From the NCBI GenBank assembly GCA_028280485.1, contig JANQLS010000045.1:1-43063 (forward strand): 43,063 nucleotides of DNA, in the 5' to 3' direction. Source of the DNA: Planctomycetota bacterium. GTDB lineage: Bacteria > Planctomycetota > UBA8108 > JACQVS01. Positions 17,801-25,999 of the stretch are shown here, in pieces (the stretch's first letter is position 1; each line of letters starts with the position of its first letter). The position numbers and the translations under genes were made by a program. The notes beneath the pieces were generated by a model. The model ran no database searches and was not told where the DNA came from. It saw only the letters and a program-made list of their open reading frames with translations.

Positions 17801-19995
17801 GCCCGATCCCAATCAGCCCATCCCTTTAGAGCAGAGGCGGGTCGAATAGCGGGGCGCTCTTTAGGTACAGAACCCACTTTTTGAACGGGTTTTCCCGGTT
17901 TCATTCCGCTGAGTCGTTCGATGACATTTTTTGTTATTTGCGGAACGGGATTAGATCCTTTTCCCCCCACATCGAATTGAATGCGAAAGTTGGGGATGGA
18001 TGCATCGGGGCCAGATATCTTGGCGATTTGAAAGCCCATCACATCGCTAAAGCTTCGATCTAGGTTGTCGTAGATCATCGTGATGGCATCATCGGGTTTT
18101 TCGATGGTGATCTTCGCCCTGGCGTAGTTTCCATCTTGAGTGGGTTTGGCTTCCATCCACTCCGTTCTGCTTCCACCTCGTCGAACGAACGAGTTTCCTT
18201 TCACTTGATGGATGTTTTTACCCACCGCCCACTCGTAGCGATCTTCAATGGGAGCGGCGAAGTGCCGTAAGAGTGCGAAAACTTCGTAAGTTCCTTTGGG
18301 GAGATTTCGAATGCGCACTCCGGCTTGCTCACGATCCCCGGAGCTCCACAGCATGTCATTCATCAATTCGTTGTTACCGACTCCCTGAGGGGCGCTCGAA
18401 TTCAGATGATAATTTTGATTGATCTTTCCCCAGTTCTTGATGGGTTGATCTTGACCTGCAGCCCCAAATTCGATGCTCAATAGATAGGGTAGCGGTTTTC
18501 CGTTCTCGTCGATGACCTTTCCCTTGAAGTGATTGTTGAGAGCGTTCCAAGCACCACCCTTAAAAACTCCAGCTTTGTGGCCGGGTCCGAGGGACCCTTG
18601 AGCCGTTTGTCTCTGGGAGCTTTTTAATCCGTGGGACCAATCCGTTGTTGCAGCAGTAAAAACCGTTCCTCCATTAGGTTTGGTGTAAATACCCATCGTG
18701 CCGTGTTCGTGGGGTTTTGATTTCCATTGGTCGTGCGCCTTTTTATACCAACCGAGATCCCCTTCACCCCAACGTGCGGGCGCTGTCGCTAAGATTATAA
18801 AATTCTTTGGTGTTCCATCGCGTCCGGTGGGCACGGGCTTACCATCTTTGATGATGAACTCTGCACCATCGCACTCGTAACCGACGATCGTATCGTCGCC
18901 CCCAAATTCTTGCCCTTCGATGAGACCGGTTCCTGAAAAGACCCAGTGGTCAGGACGGTGAACCGTATAAGCTCCTGATTCGTCCAAGAGTTGCCCATTT
19001 GATTTGTGAAAGCCACCGTGAAGAAAACCAACTCCCGTCAATTGATTTTCGGGTCGCTTCACTAAATGGTGACTCCAAAGAGTGCTCAATAAAGGATGGC
19101 CTTCAGGTTTGTATAAAGGATCCTGATCTACCGCTTCCTTCCAACAAACCATATCCTTTCCTTCATCATCAAAACGCACTTGCCAGCAACAAGTGTTTCC
19201 GCTGAAGAAGGCAACGTTTCCGCCTTTAGCGATGAAGGTTTCTAAGTGGTCTCGCATCGGAGCCGACCAATACTCGTCATGCCCGACACTTAAAACTAAC
19301 TTATAGCGCTTTAAGAGTTCTGGGTGGAATTCGAGGTCACTATTGATGGCGTAATCTAATGGGTATCCATTTTTTTCTGCCCACTGAATAAAGGGAAGTT
19401 CCCATCTTTTATCCATACCATTAAAGGGGCGTTGGAAGGTCACCCTACGGCCTAAGACATCGCCGGGTTTGTGTTTTACATTCCATTTACCCCAATAGGT
19501 GTAGAGGCTGTAGCCTCCCCAACCGTTGTAGGCATTGTAGGTGTTGGTAGAAAGCTGAAGGAGAATTTTGGAGTGCTCACCAGGTTCCGATGAGCGCACC
19601 ACGAAGAACATGCGATTGCTCTTCGCTGATTTATTATTTTGAGCCGCTTCAGCCCAAGCTTCGTAGACTCCGGTTTTCCAAGATTTTGGAATGGATATGG
19701 ATGCTGCGGCGGGCCAATCGCATCCATGAGAACTTGCTTGAGAGGGGATGGGATGGGTGGTGGCAGAGATCGCCTTTTTGCTCCAGACGATCTCTTCGTT
19801 TAAACCCATGCGTGCAACGACTAAATTCAGCTTGGGAGCTGAGGAGGAGAGATGGAAACTTACTATTTCCCCAGCTACAAAGCTTCGCTTATTCGGGTAC
19901 CCAAGAATGGAAGGCTCATTCGAACTTATCGATTCTGGCTGAACGACAAGTAGAAACAAAAAGCAAAATGACAATGCATGAGCCAGGAGATTCAT
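14893..19995 (-). CDS. 1700-residue fusion: DMFase-like domain, PVC-type dehydrogenase propeller, HEAT repeats, cytochrome c, C-terminal CBM-like domain
   Basis: After a signal peptide (1-25) comes a region like the large subunit of N,N-dimethylformamidase (about 30-460, with LLQLSTNTYNAYNGWGGYSL and VLSVGHDEYWS). A beta-rich linker (about 495-690) includes RNLPKGTYEVFALLRHF. From about 750 to 1130 there is a glucose/sorbosone-dehydrogenase-like propeller of the PVC membrane-bound dehydrogenase type (TIGR02604; GYKVELVASEPMIANPV, then GPDGALYIADLYKGVIEH). HEAT-like helices follow (about 1140-1400), then a c-type cytochrome with CASCH (Cys1444, Cys1447, His1448) and likely axial Met1498 (YMPGL). 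A last beta domain (about 1595-1695) resembles a carbohydrate-binding module. It probably oxidises a sugar-like substrate in the periplasm, passing electrons to its own haem. It is 38 nt downstream of the 593-residue gene. Confidence 0.93.
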   Translation of the reverse strand: MNLLAHALSFCFLFLLVVQPESISSNEPSILGYPNKRSFVAGEIVSFHLSSSAPKLNLVVARMGLNEEIVWSKKAISATTHPIPSQASSHGCDWPAAASISIPKSWKTGVYEAWAEAAQNNKSAKSNRMFFVVRSSEPGEHSKILLQLSTNTYNAYNGWGGYSLYTYWGKWNVKHKPGDVLGRRVTFQRPFNGMDKRWELPFIQWAEKNGYPLDYAINSDLEFHPELLKRYKLVLSVGHDEYWSAPMRDHLETFIAKGGNVAFFSGNTCCWQVRFDDEGKDMVCWKEAVDQDPLYKPEGHPLLSTLWSHHLVKRPENQLTGVGFLHGGFHKSNGQLLDESGAYTVHRPDHWVFSGTGLIEGQEFGGDDTIVGYECDGAEFIIKDGKPVPTGRDGTPKNFIILATAPARWGEGDLGWYKKAHDQWKSKPHEHGTMGIYTKPNGGTVFTAATTDWSHGLKSSQRQTAQGSLGPGHKAGVFKGGAWNALNNHFKGKVIDENGKPLPYLLSIEFGAAGQDQPIKNWGKINQNYHLNSSAPQGVGNNELMNDMLWSSGDREQAGVRIRNLPKGTYEVFALLRHFAAPIEDRYEWAVGKNIHQVKGNSFVRRGGSRTEWMEAKPTQDGNYARAKITIEKPDDAITMIYDNLDRSFSDVMGFQIAKISGPDASIPNFRIQFDVGGKGSNPVPQITKNVIERLSGMKPGKPVQKVGSVPKERPAIRPASALKGWADWDRAKEIFKRVQVPAAPVRTAEEQLQTFKLAEGYKVELVASEPMIANPVFFEFDADGRIWALEYRGYMRDLDGNGEADPSCRMVIMEDTDEDGRADKSITYLDQLVMPRSFAFVEGGVLLAEPPNLWYCRDTDNDFKCDVKERVGHYGVAGNPQHTANGLRRGIDNWLHSADWGQRHRFQNGRLIIENTLHRGQFGVSFDDLGRFISCRENIAAVQDYIPEEYIRRNPHLWSLYKRGGNRDRFGIRVHITRNAQEVFPIRPTPQITLGGLELRDDGTLRTYTIASGTCFYRGDQFPEDAYGNLFVPEAGGHLIGRLVLDGQLQPKAKRFYPPQQELLASTDERFRPINARTGPDGALYIADLYKGVIEHVIFMVPWLANQIKERNLETGNDKGRIWRIVSTKKPISRRSPQLSSASPQKLVSTLESPNGWRRDTAQRLLIDQKKYEAIPHLKKMVSKGRTSTARRHALWTLSGMQKLDWKTVSSSLTDPHPYVRATGLRVLELIYQSEHGKELLESVKQLILEREEKNPIVLQQALLSLGILKGSDDLFSLFISLLKKRNDPLGQTALLSSLNKKESAFLDYLLKDYRIDNELKGLESFLPELARIVSQAKQQDQIERLLNNLSNSKISSTVQRKILEGLLSVKSDPINLSKEPSLIKILADSDNPQDNKLSMRLRKYANWPGNTPWQAVRIDLKPLTPDQVELTKLGAEKYAMLCASCHQADGSGAKGLAPPLSKSEWVNGSPETLAQIVLKGLVGPIEVRGKKWNLYMPGLADSGIFNDREFAAILTFIRRAWGNRGDPISPSLITQQRKLSKNRTLPWTAEEFKGKAAPVRTQSIQANQKGIFVLQAQVAELLAQRLRYHPNLDLIGPWVLEGDAAMWQVDSKNPGTYRVKILYAMDDKNKGNSFVIESNLSYLSGKVASTGGFDKFVEEDFGAIKLKKGINRILMRPKGAPKGELIDLRTMRLVPIEK

Positions 19996-20033
19996 GAGGT
20001 GCTTTCTCCAAGCAATTTAATGATGAAGATGGT

Positions 20034-21815
20034 TTAGTGATCGCTGTGATTATGCCCACATTCCCCGCTGGGTTTTAGCTGAATGTAGTCTAATCCAAAG
20101 ACGGAGTTTTTTGAAGCGGCAGGATTTACTCCGACCAGCTTAATCGATAGCTTTTGTTGTCCTGGATTTAATTTGAACTTCCCTAACTTGATTTGCCCCG
20201 AAGTGATGACGTGGGGGTAATTGAATAAGTCGAAAGTTTCCTTGATGGTTTTTCCATTGAGGGTGAGTTGATAAATTCCAAAATCCTTAGCCATGCAGAA
20301 TACAGCAAAGAGATCGTATTCACCGGCAGTTTCTACATTGAAGCCTAACTCAAGTTCAGCACCTTGTTCTGTGGGCTTCCAGAAGAGCTGCTTACCATTA
20401 CTCCATCGGTCTGTTTTAAAGCCCTTCATGTTTTGAGCGGTGGGCTTGTTAGCCGTTACTTTTAGAACTTCCAATTCTTCCCCTTCGAGGGCATTGGGAA
20501 CTTTCCCTGTCTTGGGATCGATGGGAGAAGCAGGGCCTCGATCAAAGCTGCCATCGTTACCAGAGTAAACGTCAGGAACGGTGTCGTACCATTCTTGAAG
20601 GGTTACTTTCTTTTGGCTTTGAAGATTGATATTCGCGCCTTTCATGCCACCAGTGAGTACGTCAGGGATTCCATCGGCATTGAGGTCGGCTACTCGCACT
20701 TGGCGGCCGATACCCGAATCTTTGTTGATCAGGTAGGGAACCCAATCCACCCCGTTTTTAGTTCTAACTAGTTTGAACCAGTAGACGACGGCCCCCGCAT
20801 CCCACATGGGGCTTTGACGATGGTGAGAGTAATATGTTTTCCCTGTGATGATGTCTTTCAAGCCATCGCCATCGATGTCGACTAGGTTGACTGAATGGGG
20901 TTCGCTAAAAACTAAACCGTATCGGTTATGGCTTTTTCGGTAACCCATGATGAGATGTTGCTTGAACGTTCGTTTGCCTTTGCTCGTTTGATTTTCAAAC
21001 CAAGCTAAACCGAAGTCGTGAGCGGCGAGACTGGTGATGACATCGTTATCTCCATCTCCATCCACATCGTAAACCCGCATTTCAGCTCCTCCGTAGGAGT
21101 CCGTGAAGGCAACAGGATGAAACTTCCAGTGTTTGTCATTTAAGGTCTCAGGTTGTTCGTACCAACCTTTGTACTGAATAATATCGACACGGCCATCGCT
21201 ATTAAGATCGCCGATGCCTAATCCGTGTCCAAATCGTTTGGAAGCCACCGCGGGAGACACTTCGTGGAATGTCCAAGCCTTGAAGGGGGCACTCCAATCG
21301 ATTGTAGCGTAACCAAATTTTCCGTCGCGAGTGCAGACCAATTCGGGGCGATCATCGCCGACGATTTGAGCGAACCAGGGCGACTCATTGGAGACCCAGT
21401 CGAAGACTTGGTGCTTTTTCCAGTGTCCTTTGAGCTTACCTTTACCAGGGTTTTGGTAGACGTGAGCGGGAGTTCCAGGGAACCCAACGGTGAAGACATC
21501 GTTGGCTCCATCTCGATCAAAGTCGTAAACCCAACTGAAAAAATTGTTGGCGTAACGATTTCGATCTTGAGCTTTAGCGGGGTAAATCTCGTGGCTTTCC
21601 TTAAATTCAGGGCCCTTGTACCAGTGAGGCCCGTAGATGACATCGGTTTTGCCGTCACCATCGATATCTCCACTCGAAATACCTTCAGAGTAGTAGGTAT
21701 CGGTGAGTTGCTGATTTTTAAATTTAGAGATTTGTTTTTCTTTGTCTGCTCCGAGAACGACGCTGTTGAGGGATAATAATGAAAGGAGCAGGAGAAGTGA
21801 TATGCGATTGATCAT
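20034..21815 (-). CDS. Secreted VCBS/FG-GAP propeller protein with C-terminal CBM-like domain
   Basis: 593 residues. A signal peptide (1-22) precedes FG-GAP/VCBS repeats with calcium loops such as DIDGDGKTD, DFDRDGAND, DLNSDGRVD, DVDGDGDND, DIDGDGLKD and DLNADGIPD (to about residue 390). A beta-sandwich region (about 455-585) containing VETAGEYDLFAVF and LTLNGKTIKETFDLF resembles a carbohydrate-binding or DUF5010-type module. The extreme C-terminus, CGHNHSDH, is a compact Cys/His cluster that may bind metal. It is upstream of and probably co-transcribed with the 1700-residue oxidoreductase, so it may be a substrate-binding or surface-tethering partner (inference). Confidence 0.9.
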   Translation of the reverse strand: MINRISLLLLLSLLSLNSVVLGADKEKQISKFKNQQLTDTYYSEGISSGDIDGDGKTDVIYGPHWYKGPEFKESHEIYPAKAQDRNRYANNFFSWVYDFDRDGANDVFTVGFPGTPAHVYQNPGKGKLKGHWKKHQVFDWVSNESPWFAQIVGDDRPELVCTRDGKFGYATIDWSAPFKAWTFHEVSPAVASKRFGHGLGIGDLNSDGRVDIIQYKGWYEQPETLNDKHWKFHPVAFTDSYGGAEMRVYDVDGDGDNDVITSLAAHDFGLAWFENQTSKGKRTFKQHLIMGYRKSHNRYGLVFSEPHSVNLVDIDGDGLKDIITGKTYYSHHRQSPMWDAGAVVYWFKLVRTKNGVDWVPYLINKDSGIGRQVRVADLNADGIPDVLTGGMKGANINLQSQKKVTLQEWYDTVPDVYSGNDGSFDRGPASPIDPKTGKVPNALEGEELEVLKVTANKPTAQNMKGFKTDRWSNGKQLFWKPTEQGAELELGFNVETAGEYDLFAVFCMAKDFGIYQLTLNGKTIKETFDLFNYPHVITSGQIKLGKFKLNPGQQKLSIKLVGVNPAASKNSVFGLDYIQLKPSGECGHNHSDH

Positions 21816-21958
21816 GATTAAACCGTAATTAAGTGGGTTGGGGTGAAGTCAATATTTTACGGTTTTGATGAGGGATAAGTGAAAGTCTATTTTTGTATTT
21901 GGGGTTTAAATGAGGGAAAGGTTTTTTGAATGGTGTTTAGAAAGGTAAGAACCCCTTT

Positions 21959-22417
21959 CTATCCATCAATTGCTAATCCGTCATTATCAAATCCTTTCAT
22001 ATGAAACGTAAAAAGAAAATCTGATAGTTCAGAACTGCAGGAAATTTCCCATTCGTAAGGAGTTTCACTAAGGTTTTCGAAATGGATTGAAATGACTTCT
22101 AAGCAATTGAGAATCTCAGTTGTACTCGGCTCTTGGGTATCGGTAGGATCTTCTACTTCTTCGATCGTTTCTTTGATTACTTTTTCCAGTATTATTGAAA
22201 AATTAGATTCTATTTCTTTAAAAAAATCGACTTGAATTGTACTTGGCAGTTCTTCTCCAGAATTGATAGAGATGTCAAATTTCTCATTTAAAGATTCAAA
22301 AATATTACTTGGTTCCCATTGTCCAGCGGAGTTTTTCGTGGGCGTTCCTGAAGATTCATCTTGAGCGGTATTGGTTTCAGATTTTTTGAATAGAGAGGTT
22401 AAGAATTTAAAGGGCAT
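21959..22417 (-). CDS. Small acidic cytoplasmic protein, unknown function
   Basis: 152 residues, no signal peptide or membrane segment, not recognised. The N-terminal 20 residues (MPFKFLTSLFKKSE) are basic and amphipathic. The rest is acidic with a predicted alpha/beta character, ending in FLFTFHMKGFDNDGLAIDG. The tail pattern (a Phe/Asp-rich strand followed by DG.x.DG) is reminiscent of small single-domain proteins of the DUF6985/SUKH sort, but I cannot assign it. No Shine-Dalgarno site precedes the ATG. The gene stands alone, with hairpins upstream and a 140-bp gap downstream. Confidence 0.6.
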   Translation of the reverse strand: MPFKFLTSLFKKSETNTAQDESSGTPTKNSAGQWEPSNIFESLNEKFDISINSGEELPSTIQVDFFKEIESNFSIILEKVIKETIEEVEDPTDTQEPSTTEILNCLEVISIHFENLSETPYEWEISCSSELSDFLFTFHMKGFDNDGLAIDG

Positions 22418-22538
22418 GGTAAATGTGTTGAGTGAATTAGTGTTAATGTCGTTCGAAAATTATCAGCGTGGTAACTTACGTTTAATTCTAATCGCGAAGC
22501 GCATTTTTCTTCAATTTCCATCTATACCAAATTTAGCA

Positions 22539-22569
22539 AAACGCCAAGGGCTTACAGCCCTTGGCGTTT
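22539..22569 (-). terminator. Second hairpin downstream of the metallophosphatase gene, possible backup terminator
   Basis: A perfect 13-bp stem (22539-22551 with 22557-22569; AAACGCCAAGGGC core, loop TTACA). On the minus strand it ends GGCGTTTTG, a short T-run. It lies about 100 nt beyond the stronger terminator and could be a backup, or could end a short transcript starting between the two. Confidence 0.6.
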
Positions 22570-22667
22570 CCCCTCCTGACATCTTAAATGGATGGCTAAA
22601 GTTAGTTTTCGTCCTAAGAATGAAATTTTTGAACTTAGTATATTTAATAAAGGCCTAAGTGCTCACA

Positions 22668-22699
22668 AAAAAACGCCTGGGAAACCCCAGGCGTTTTTT
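22668..22699. terminator. Bidirectional intrinsic terminator after the metallophosphatase
   Basis: A 14-bp stem (22668-22681 with 22686-22699, core CGCCTGGG/CCCAGGCG) has A-runs on one side and T-runs on the other. It lies 22 nt beyond the metallophosphatase stop codon on the minus strand. Confidence 0.9.
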
Positions 22700-22721
22700 G
22701 AATTGTTGAAATCTAACGAGC

Positions 22722-24728
22722 TCACTTATCCGCCATCATATCCGGGATCTCGTCGATGATTTCTCCGTTGGGGTTGTACACCTTGAGAGAGATTTTTTCG
22801 GCTGTGGCATCAAAAATGAGTAAGTTTTCTTGAGAGGAAAAATAAAACCCGGTCATGTTGGTTTTCGGGGTTTTCTTATCCTTCCAATGTTGATTCCAAG
22901 GAGTGTCTTCTTCTGAGTAGTAAGGAGCTCCACCTCCACCCCCGACGACGTACCAAGTACCGTTTTCTAAGTCGGTCAATGGACTGGCAGTTTCACCGAT
23001 ATCGATATCAATTTTTCCGCTGAGATTGCGATCATCTTTAGGGAAGTTTCCGATTGGGACGGTTCTATCGATAAACGTTCGGTGGTAGGCGTGTTCATCC
23101 GAACCTAAAACGGCAGCGACTTTTTTATGTCGCGCAATCATACGAACGAATTTGTTTCTTAGAATTACGATGCCGTCTTCGGCGGGGATAACTTTATTGT
23201 CTTTGACAAAATATGCCCGTTTTCGGTTATCGCCGTTGTACCACATGGAGTCAGCGAGATGTCCACCGTTAGGAAAGATGGGTTCTTGAGCGTAAAGTAA
23301 AACGTACTTCACCCTGGGATCTTGCTCAGCCGAGTTAAGTTCGTTCTCAAGCCACTCCATCTGATCGGGAAGTATGTATCCTTCGGGGCAACCACCATAT
23401 CCAGTTTCGTTATAGGAAACCCAGTAGTTGTTGTTGAAGGCGATGAGCTTGGTGCAACCGTACTGGAACGAATACACGTTTTCTTTGTATGTCGGGCGAC
23501 GAGGGTCACTAGGAACGGGGCCATTCTCGGGATGGCAAAACGTTTGGGCGAAAACTGCTTCGGCGCTTTCCGTGTCGTAAGGCCAGCGGTCGAGACGAAT
23601 ATTACCAACGAATTTTCTTAGCAATGATTCGTGATTACCCATCGCGGCGTAGATGGGGCGTTCGCTCCAAAAACCCAACAAGGCTTGTTTCCAGGCGTGG
23701 AGCTGAGCTTGAAAATCAGCTTTTACTGTTGTGTAACCGTTGACTAAGTCACCGCCCATGATAATGAAATCGGCATCCATTTTTCGTGCCAGTAGAGCAT
23801 GCTTTTGAAGCGTCTCGTAGTTTACTCCCATAAACGCTTTCATACCTCCACCGACACCTTCTCGTGAATCTCCGAAATAAGCGAAGCGAGATCCTTCAGT
23901 CGAACTTCGTTGAGGAGCCACGGGCAGCTCGAAGCGTCGAGTGGAATGGGGACCCACGGACACGGTGTACTCGTACTCTTTGGCTGGGTCTAAATCTTTT
24001 AATGCAATTTCATGACGATCTTGGGATTTGGTTAGGAAGGTGTTGAAAGGAAGCTTTTCTCCCTTTTCAAAAAGTAAAAGTTTTCCAGTGGCCGCTTCTA
24101 AAGTTCTAAATGAGATAACGGCTTCACCGCGCGAATCACTTTGAATGCGATTGACGAAGGGGCCCTCAAAAATCGTGGGGACCTTCTTGAATCCATCTTT
24201 GTCTTTTGTGAAACCGATGATGATGTCGTAGGTTCCCAGGTTGCGATCTTTATATTTATGTTCGAGGATGATTTTAAATCGAAGGATGAGCTGTCCGTGA
24301 TCCGTCCAGCGTTCACTGTTGTATTTAGATTGGAAGAGATCTTTGACATTGACCCAGGCGACTCCGGCTCCGATACCCGGTGAATGACGAAATCGGCGAT
24401 AGTATATATCCGTTTCTTTGCTTTCGAATGGATAAGGGCCAAAGTAGACATTGCCATAAATCATTTTGGGGTCGATCTCGGAGTTATCTAAAAGTTTTTT
24501 GATTCCAGTGAGATCGATCTTAAATCCATCGTGCCCATTGTTATGAACGCAATCGTAGAGTTGTTTGAGAGAATAGAGATTTCGAATATCTCCCTTCTCT
24601 TCCTTTTTTCCCTTGAGGGCCGAGTACTTGATGGGTAAGTCAGGATCTTCAGCTCTAACGGTAGTTGGCAGAATCGTCAGTACAGCAGTTAGGAGAAGAA
24701 GAGCTTTTAGAGGATGCAGCAATCTCAT
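22722..24728 (-). CDS. Secreted calcineurin-like/purple-acid-type metallophosphatase with altered motifs
   Basis: 668 residues with a signal peptide (1-26), an N-terminal region of unknown fold (27-190), an FN3-like part (about 190-270) and a metallophosphoesterase domain (about 280-560). Standard motifs are present at YFGDS (Asp287), GGDLVNG (Asp327) and MGNHES (Asn365, His366). The two late motifs differ: where the family usually has a His before Pro (xxHxP) this reads YAQEP (Gln481), and the GHxH motif reads SDEH (Asp544, His546). Two metal ligands may therefore be replaced. It may be a phosphatase or nucleotidase with an altered metal site, or a non-catalytic relative. It is flanked by its own terminator and is not tightly linked to a neighbour. 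Confidence 0.9.
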   Translation of the reverse strand: MRLLHPLKALLLLTAVLTILPTTVRAEDPDLPIKYSALKGKKEEKGDIRNLYSLKQLYDCVHNNGHDGFKIDLTGIKKLLDNSEIDPKMIYGNVYFGPYPFESKETDIYYRRFRHSPGIGAGVAWVNVKDLFQSKYNSERWTDHGQLILRFKIILEHKYKDRNLGTYDIIIGFTKDKDGFKKVPTIFEGPFVNRIQSDSRGEAVISFRTLEAATGKLLLFEKGEKLPFNTFLTKSQDRHEIALKDLDPAKEYEYTVSVGPHSTRRFELPVAPQRSSTEGSRFAYFGDSREGVGGGMKAFMGVNYETLQKHALLARKMDADFIIMGGDLVNGYTTVKADFQAQLHAWKQALLGFWSERPIYAAMGNHESLLRKFVGNIRLDRWPYDTESAEAVFAQTFCHPENGPVPSDPRRPTYKENVYSFQYGCTKLIAFNNNYWVSYNETGYGGCPEGYILPDQMEWLENELNSAEQDPRVKYVLLYAQEPIFPNGGHLADSMWYNGDNRKRAYFVKDNKVIPAEDGIVILRNKFVRMIARHKKVAAVLGSDEHAYHRTFIDRTVPIGNFPKDDRNLSGKIDIDIGETASPLTDLENGTWYVVGGGGGAPYYSEEDTPWNQHWKDKKTPKTNMTGFYFSSQENLLIFDATAEKISLKVYNPNGEIIDEIPDMMADK

Positions 24729-24931
24729 GATGAGTTGTCAAACTTTCGGAGATTAGAACACAGAGATAGATCTCTAGATCGAATCGATCATCGATTTGAG
24801 GTTATTGAACAAATTGTAATGGGGGACTTGGGGAAAATGGATTTCCCAAAGGCTCCTACTATCTTTATCGACTGGGAAGCCCTTGGCTATAGAAGATCCT
24901 GGATTTATAAGAAATTAACATCCTGGAGATG

Positions 24932-25999
24932 TTAAGTTTTTTTCTCCGCCGGAGGCGCAGGGGCCTTGAGTTCACAGTAAAGAACTTTCTGGTGCCCAAC
25001 TGCTTGAAGGGAGAGTTGATCTTCCGAGAAAGCAAACTCATGAACGTGCATCGGGGCTTGAACTTCATGAATGGCTTTGGGCTTTTCAGCCTCGAGGTCG
25101 AGGAAAATGAAGAAACCTTTTTGTTGGTTTCCACCGCCGCCTAAAACCCATTTTCCGTCGTGAGAGAATTCTAAGTGATTGACCAAGCCTTGTTGACCAC
25201 TTTGAAACTCGATGAGTTTCTTTTTGTTTTTCCAATCGAAAACAGAAATTCGGGCTTTGCCTCCGAGGCCATCAACATTGCCGATCTTTCCGACTCCACT
25301 CACTGCGAGCTTCGTTCCATCGGGAGAGAAACAAACCGAACGCGCTCCGCCGATCGAGTGAAATCTCTGTCGATCATCCCAGGTGTAAAGTTCTGGTGCC
25401 TTGAGTCGAACGAGTTCTTTTTTCGATTCTAAGTCCCAAATGATCACGTCGCCGATCTTATCCGCACTCGCCAAGTATTTGCTATCGGGAGAAAATCGAG
25501 CCGTAAAGAGCATCGAAGGAAAATCAGTGGGAGTGGTAACTGCATGCCCCTTGAGATCTTTGACGAGTTCTTGGGAAGCGGCATTCCACAATTTGACGAT
25601 CATGTCATCGGAGGTACTCGCAATCCACTTCCCGTCGGGAGAGGCAGAGACGGCGCGAATCCATTTATCGTGGGCGTCGATCTTCTTGACGACCATGCCC
25701 TCTTTAGCATTCCACCAAATGAGTTTTTTATCCCAAGCGCCTGAAACTAAGTGAGGTCCGGCTTGCGCGATCCCGGAGACGTAACTTGTGTGCCCCCCTT
25801 CGAGTGCCTTCGATTGTGGTTTTTCATCACGAGCATTCAGGAGATGGATTTTACTGTCGGAGCTTCCACAAAAAATGGAGTTCGACTTCTGATCCATATG
25901 AACACTGAAAAGGATGTCTTTCCTTTTGTGCTCGCGAACAATCTTGAACTTCTTGGGATCGGGCTTCATTTCAATGGGGTCGTCATTAACTGAGAACAT
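24932..25999 (-). CDS. WD40-repeat protein of the DUF1549/DUF1501 operon
   Basis: About 355 residues with at least six WD40-like repeats: SSDSKIHLLNARD, WDKKLIWWNAKEG, SDDMIVKLWNAAS, IGDVIIWDLES and ISVFDWKNKK. There is no signal peptide, so it is expected in the cytoplasm unless exported by another route; its operon partners carry export signals. A Pro/Ala/Lys tail ends the protein. The ATG at 25999 overlaps the DUF1501 stop by 14 bp. TTG 26014 and ATG 25969 are alternatives and none has a convincing Shine-Dalgarno site. It probably acts as a scaffold for the products of the two upstream genes, by inference from the recurrent linkage. Confidence 0.88.
   Translation of the reverse strand: MFSVNDDPIEMKPDPKKFKIVREHKRKDILFSVHMDQKSNSIFCGSSDSKIHLLNARDEKPQSKALEGGHTSYVSGIAQAGPHLVSGAWDKKLIWWNAKEGMVVKKIDAHDKWIRAVSASPDGKWIASTSDDMIVKLWNAASQELVKDLKGHAVTTPTDFPSMLFTARFSPDSKYLASADKIGDVIIWDLESKKELVRLKAPELYTWDDRQRFHSIGGARSVCFSPDGTKLAVSGVGKIGNVDGLGGKARISVFDWKNKKKLIEFQSGQQGLVNHLEFSHDGKWVLGGGGNQQKGFFIFLDLEAEKPKAIHEVQAPMHVHEFAFSEDQLSLQAVGHQKVLYCELKAPAPPAEKKT

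Larger units (their letters stand above)
22418..22721. other. Intergenic region with two hairpins, no gene
   Basis: About 300 bp between two leftward genes. It contains the hairpins annotated at 22539-22569 and 22668-22699 and the upstream region of the small acidic gene. A frame crossing the hairpins on the plus strand has no coding character. Confidence 0.6.

Noticed and set aside
16458..19727. Several 60-135-codon frames inside the 1700-residue gene
   Set aside because: All overlap a long frame with continuous recognisable domains and have no family similarity of their own.
22371..22658. 95-codon plus-strand frame crossing a hairpin
   Set aside because: It overlaps the start of the small acidic gene and reads straight through a 13-bp palindrome; there is no domain, signal or ribosome binding site.
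24714..24935. 73-codon plus-strand frame
   Set aside because: It occupies the gap and the ends of two leftward genes, with no recognisable features.
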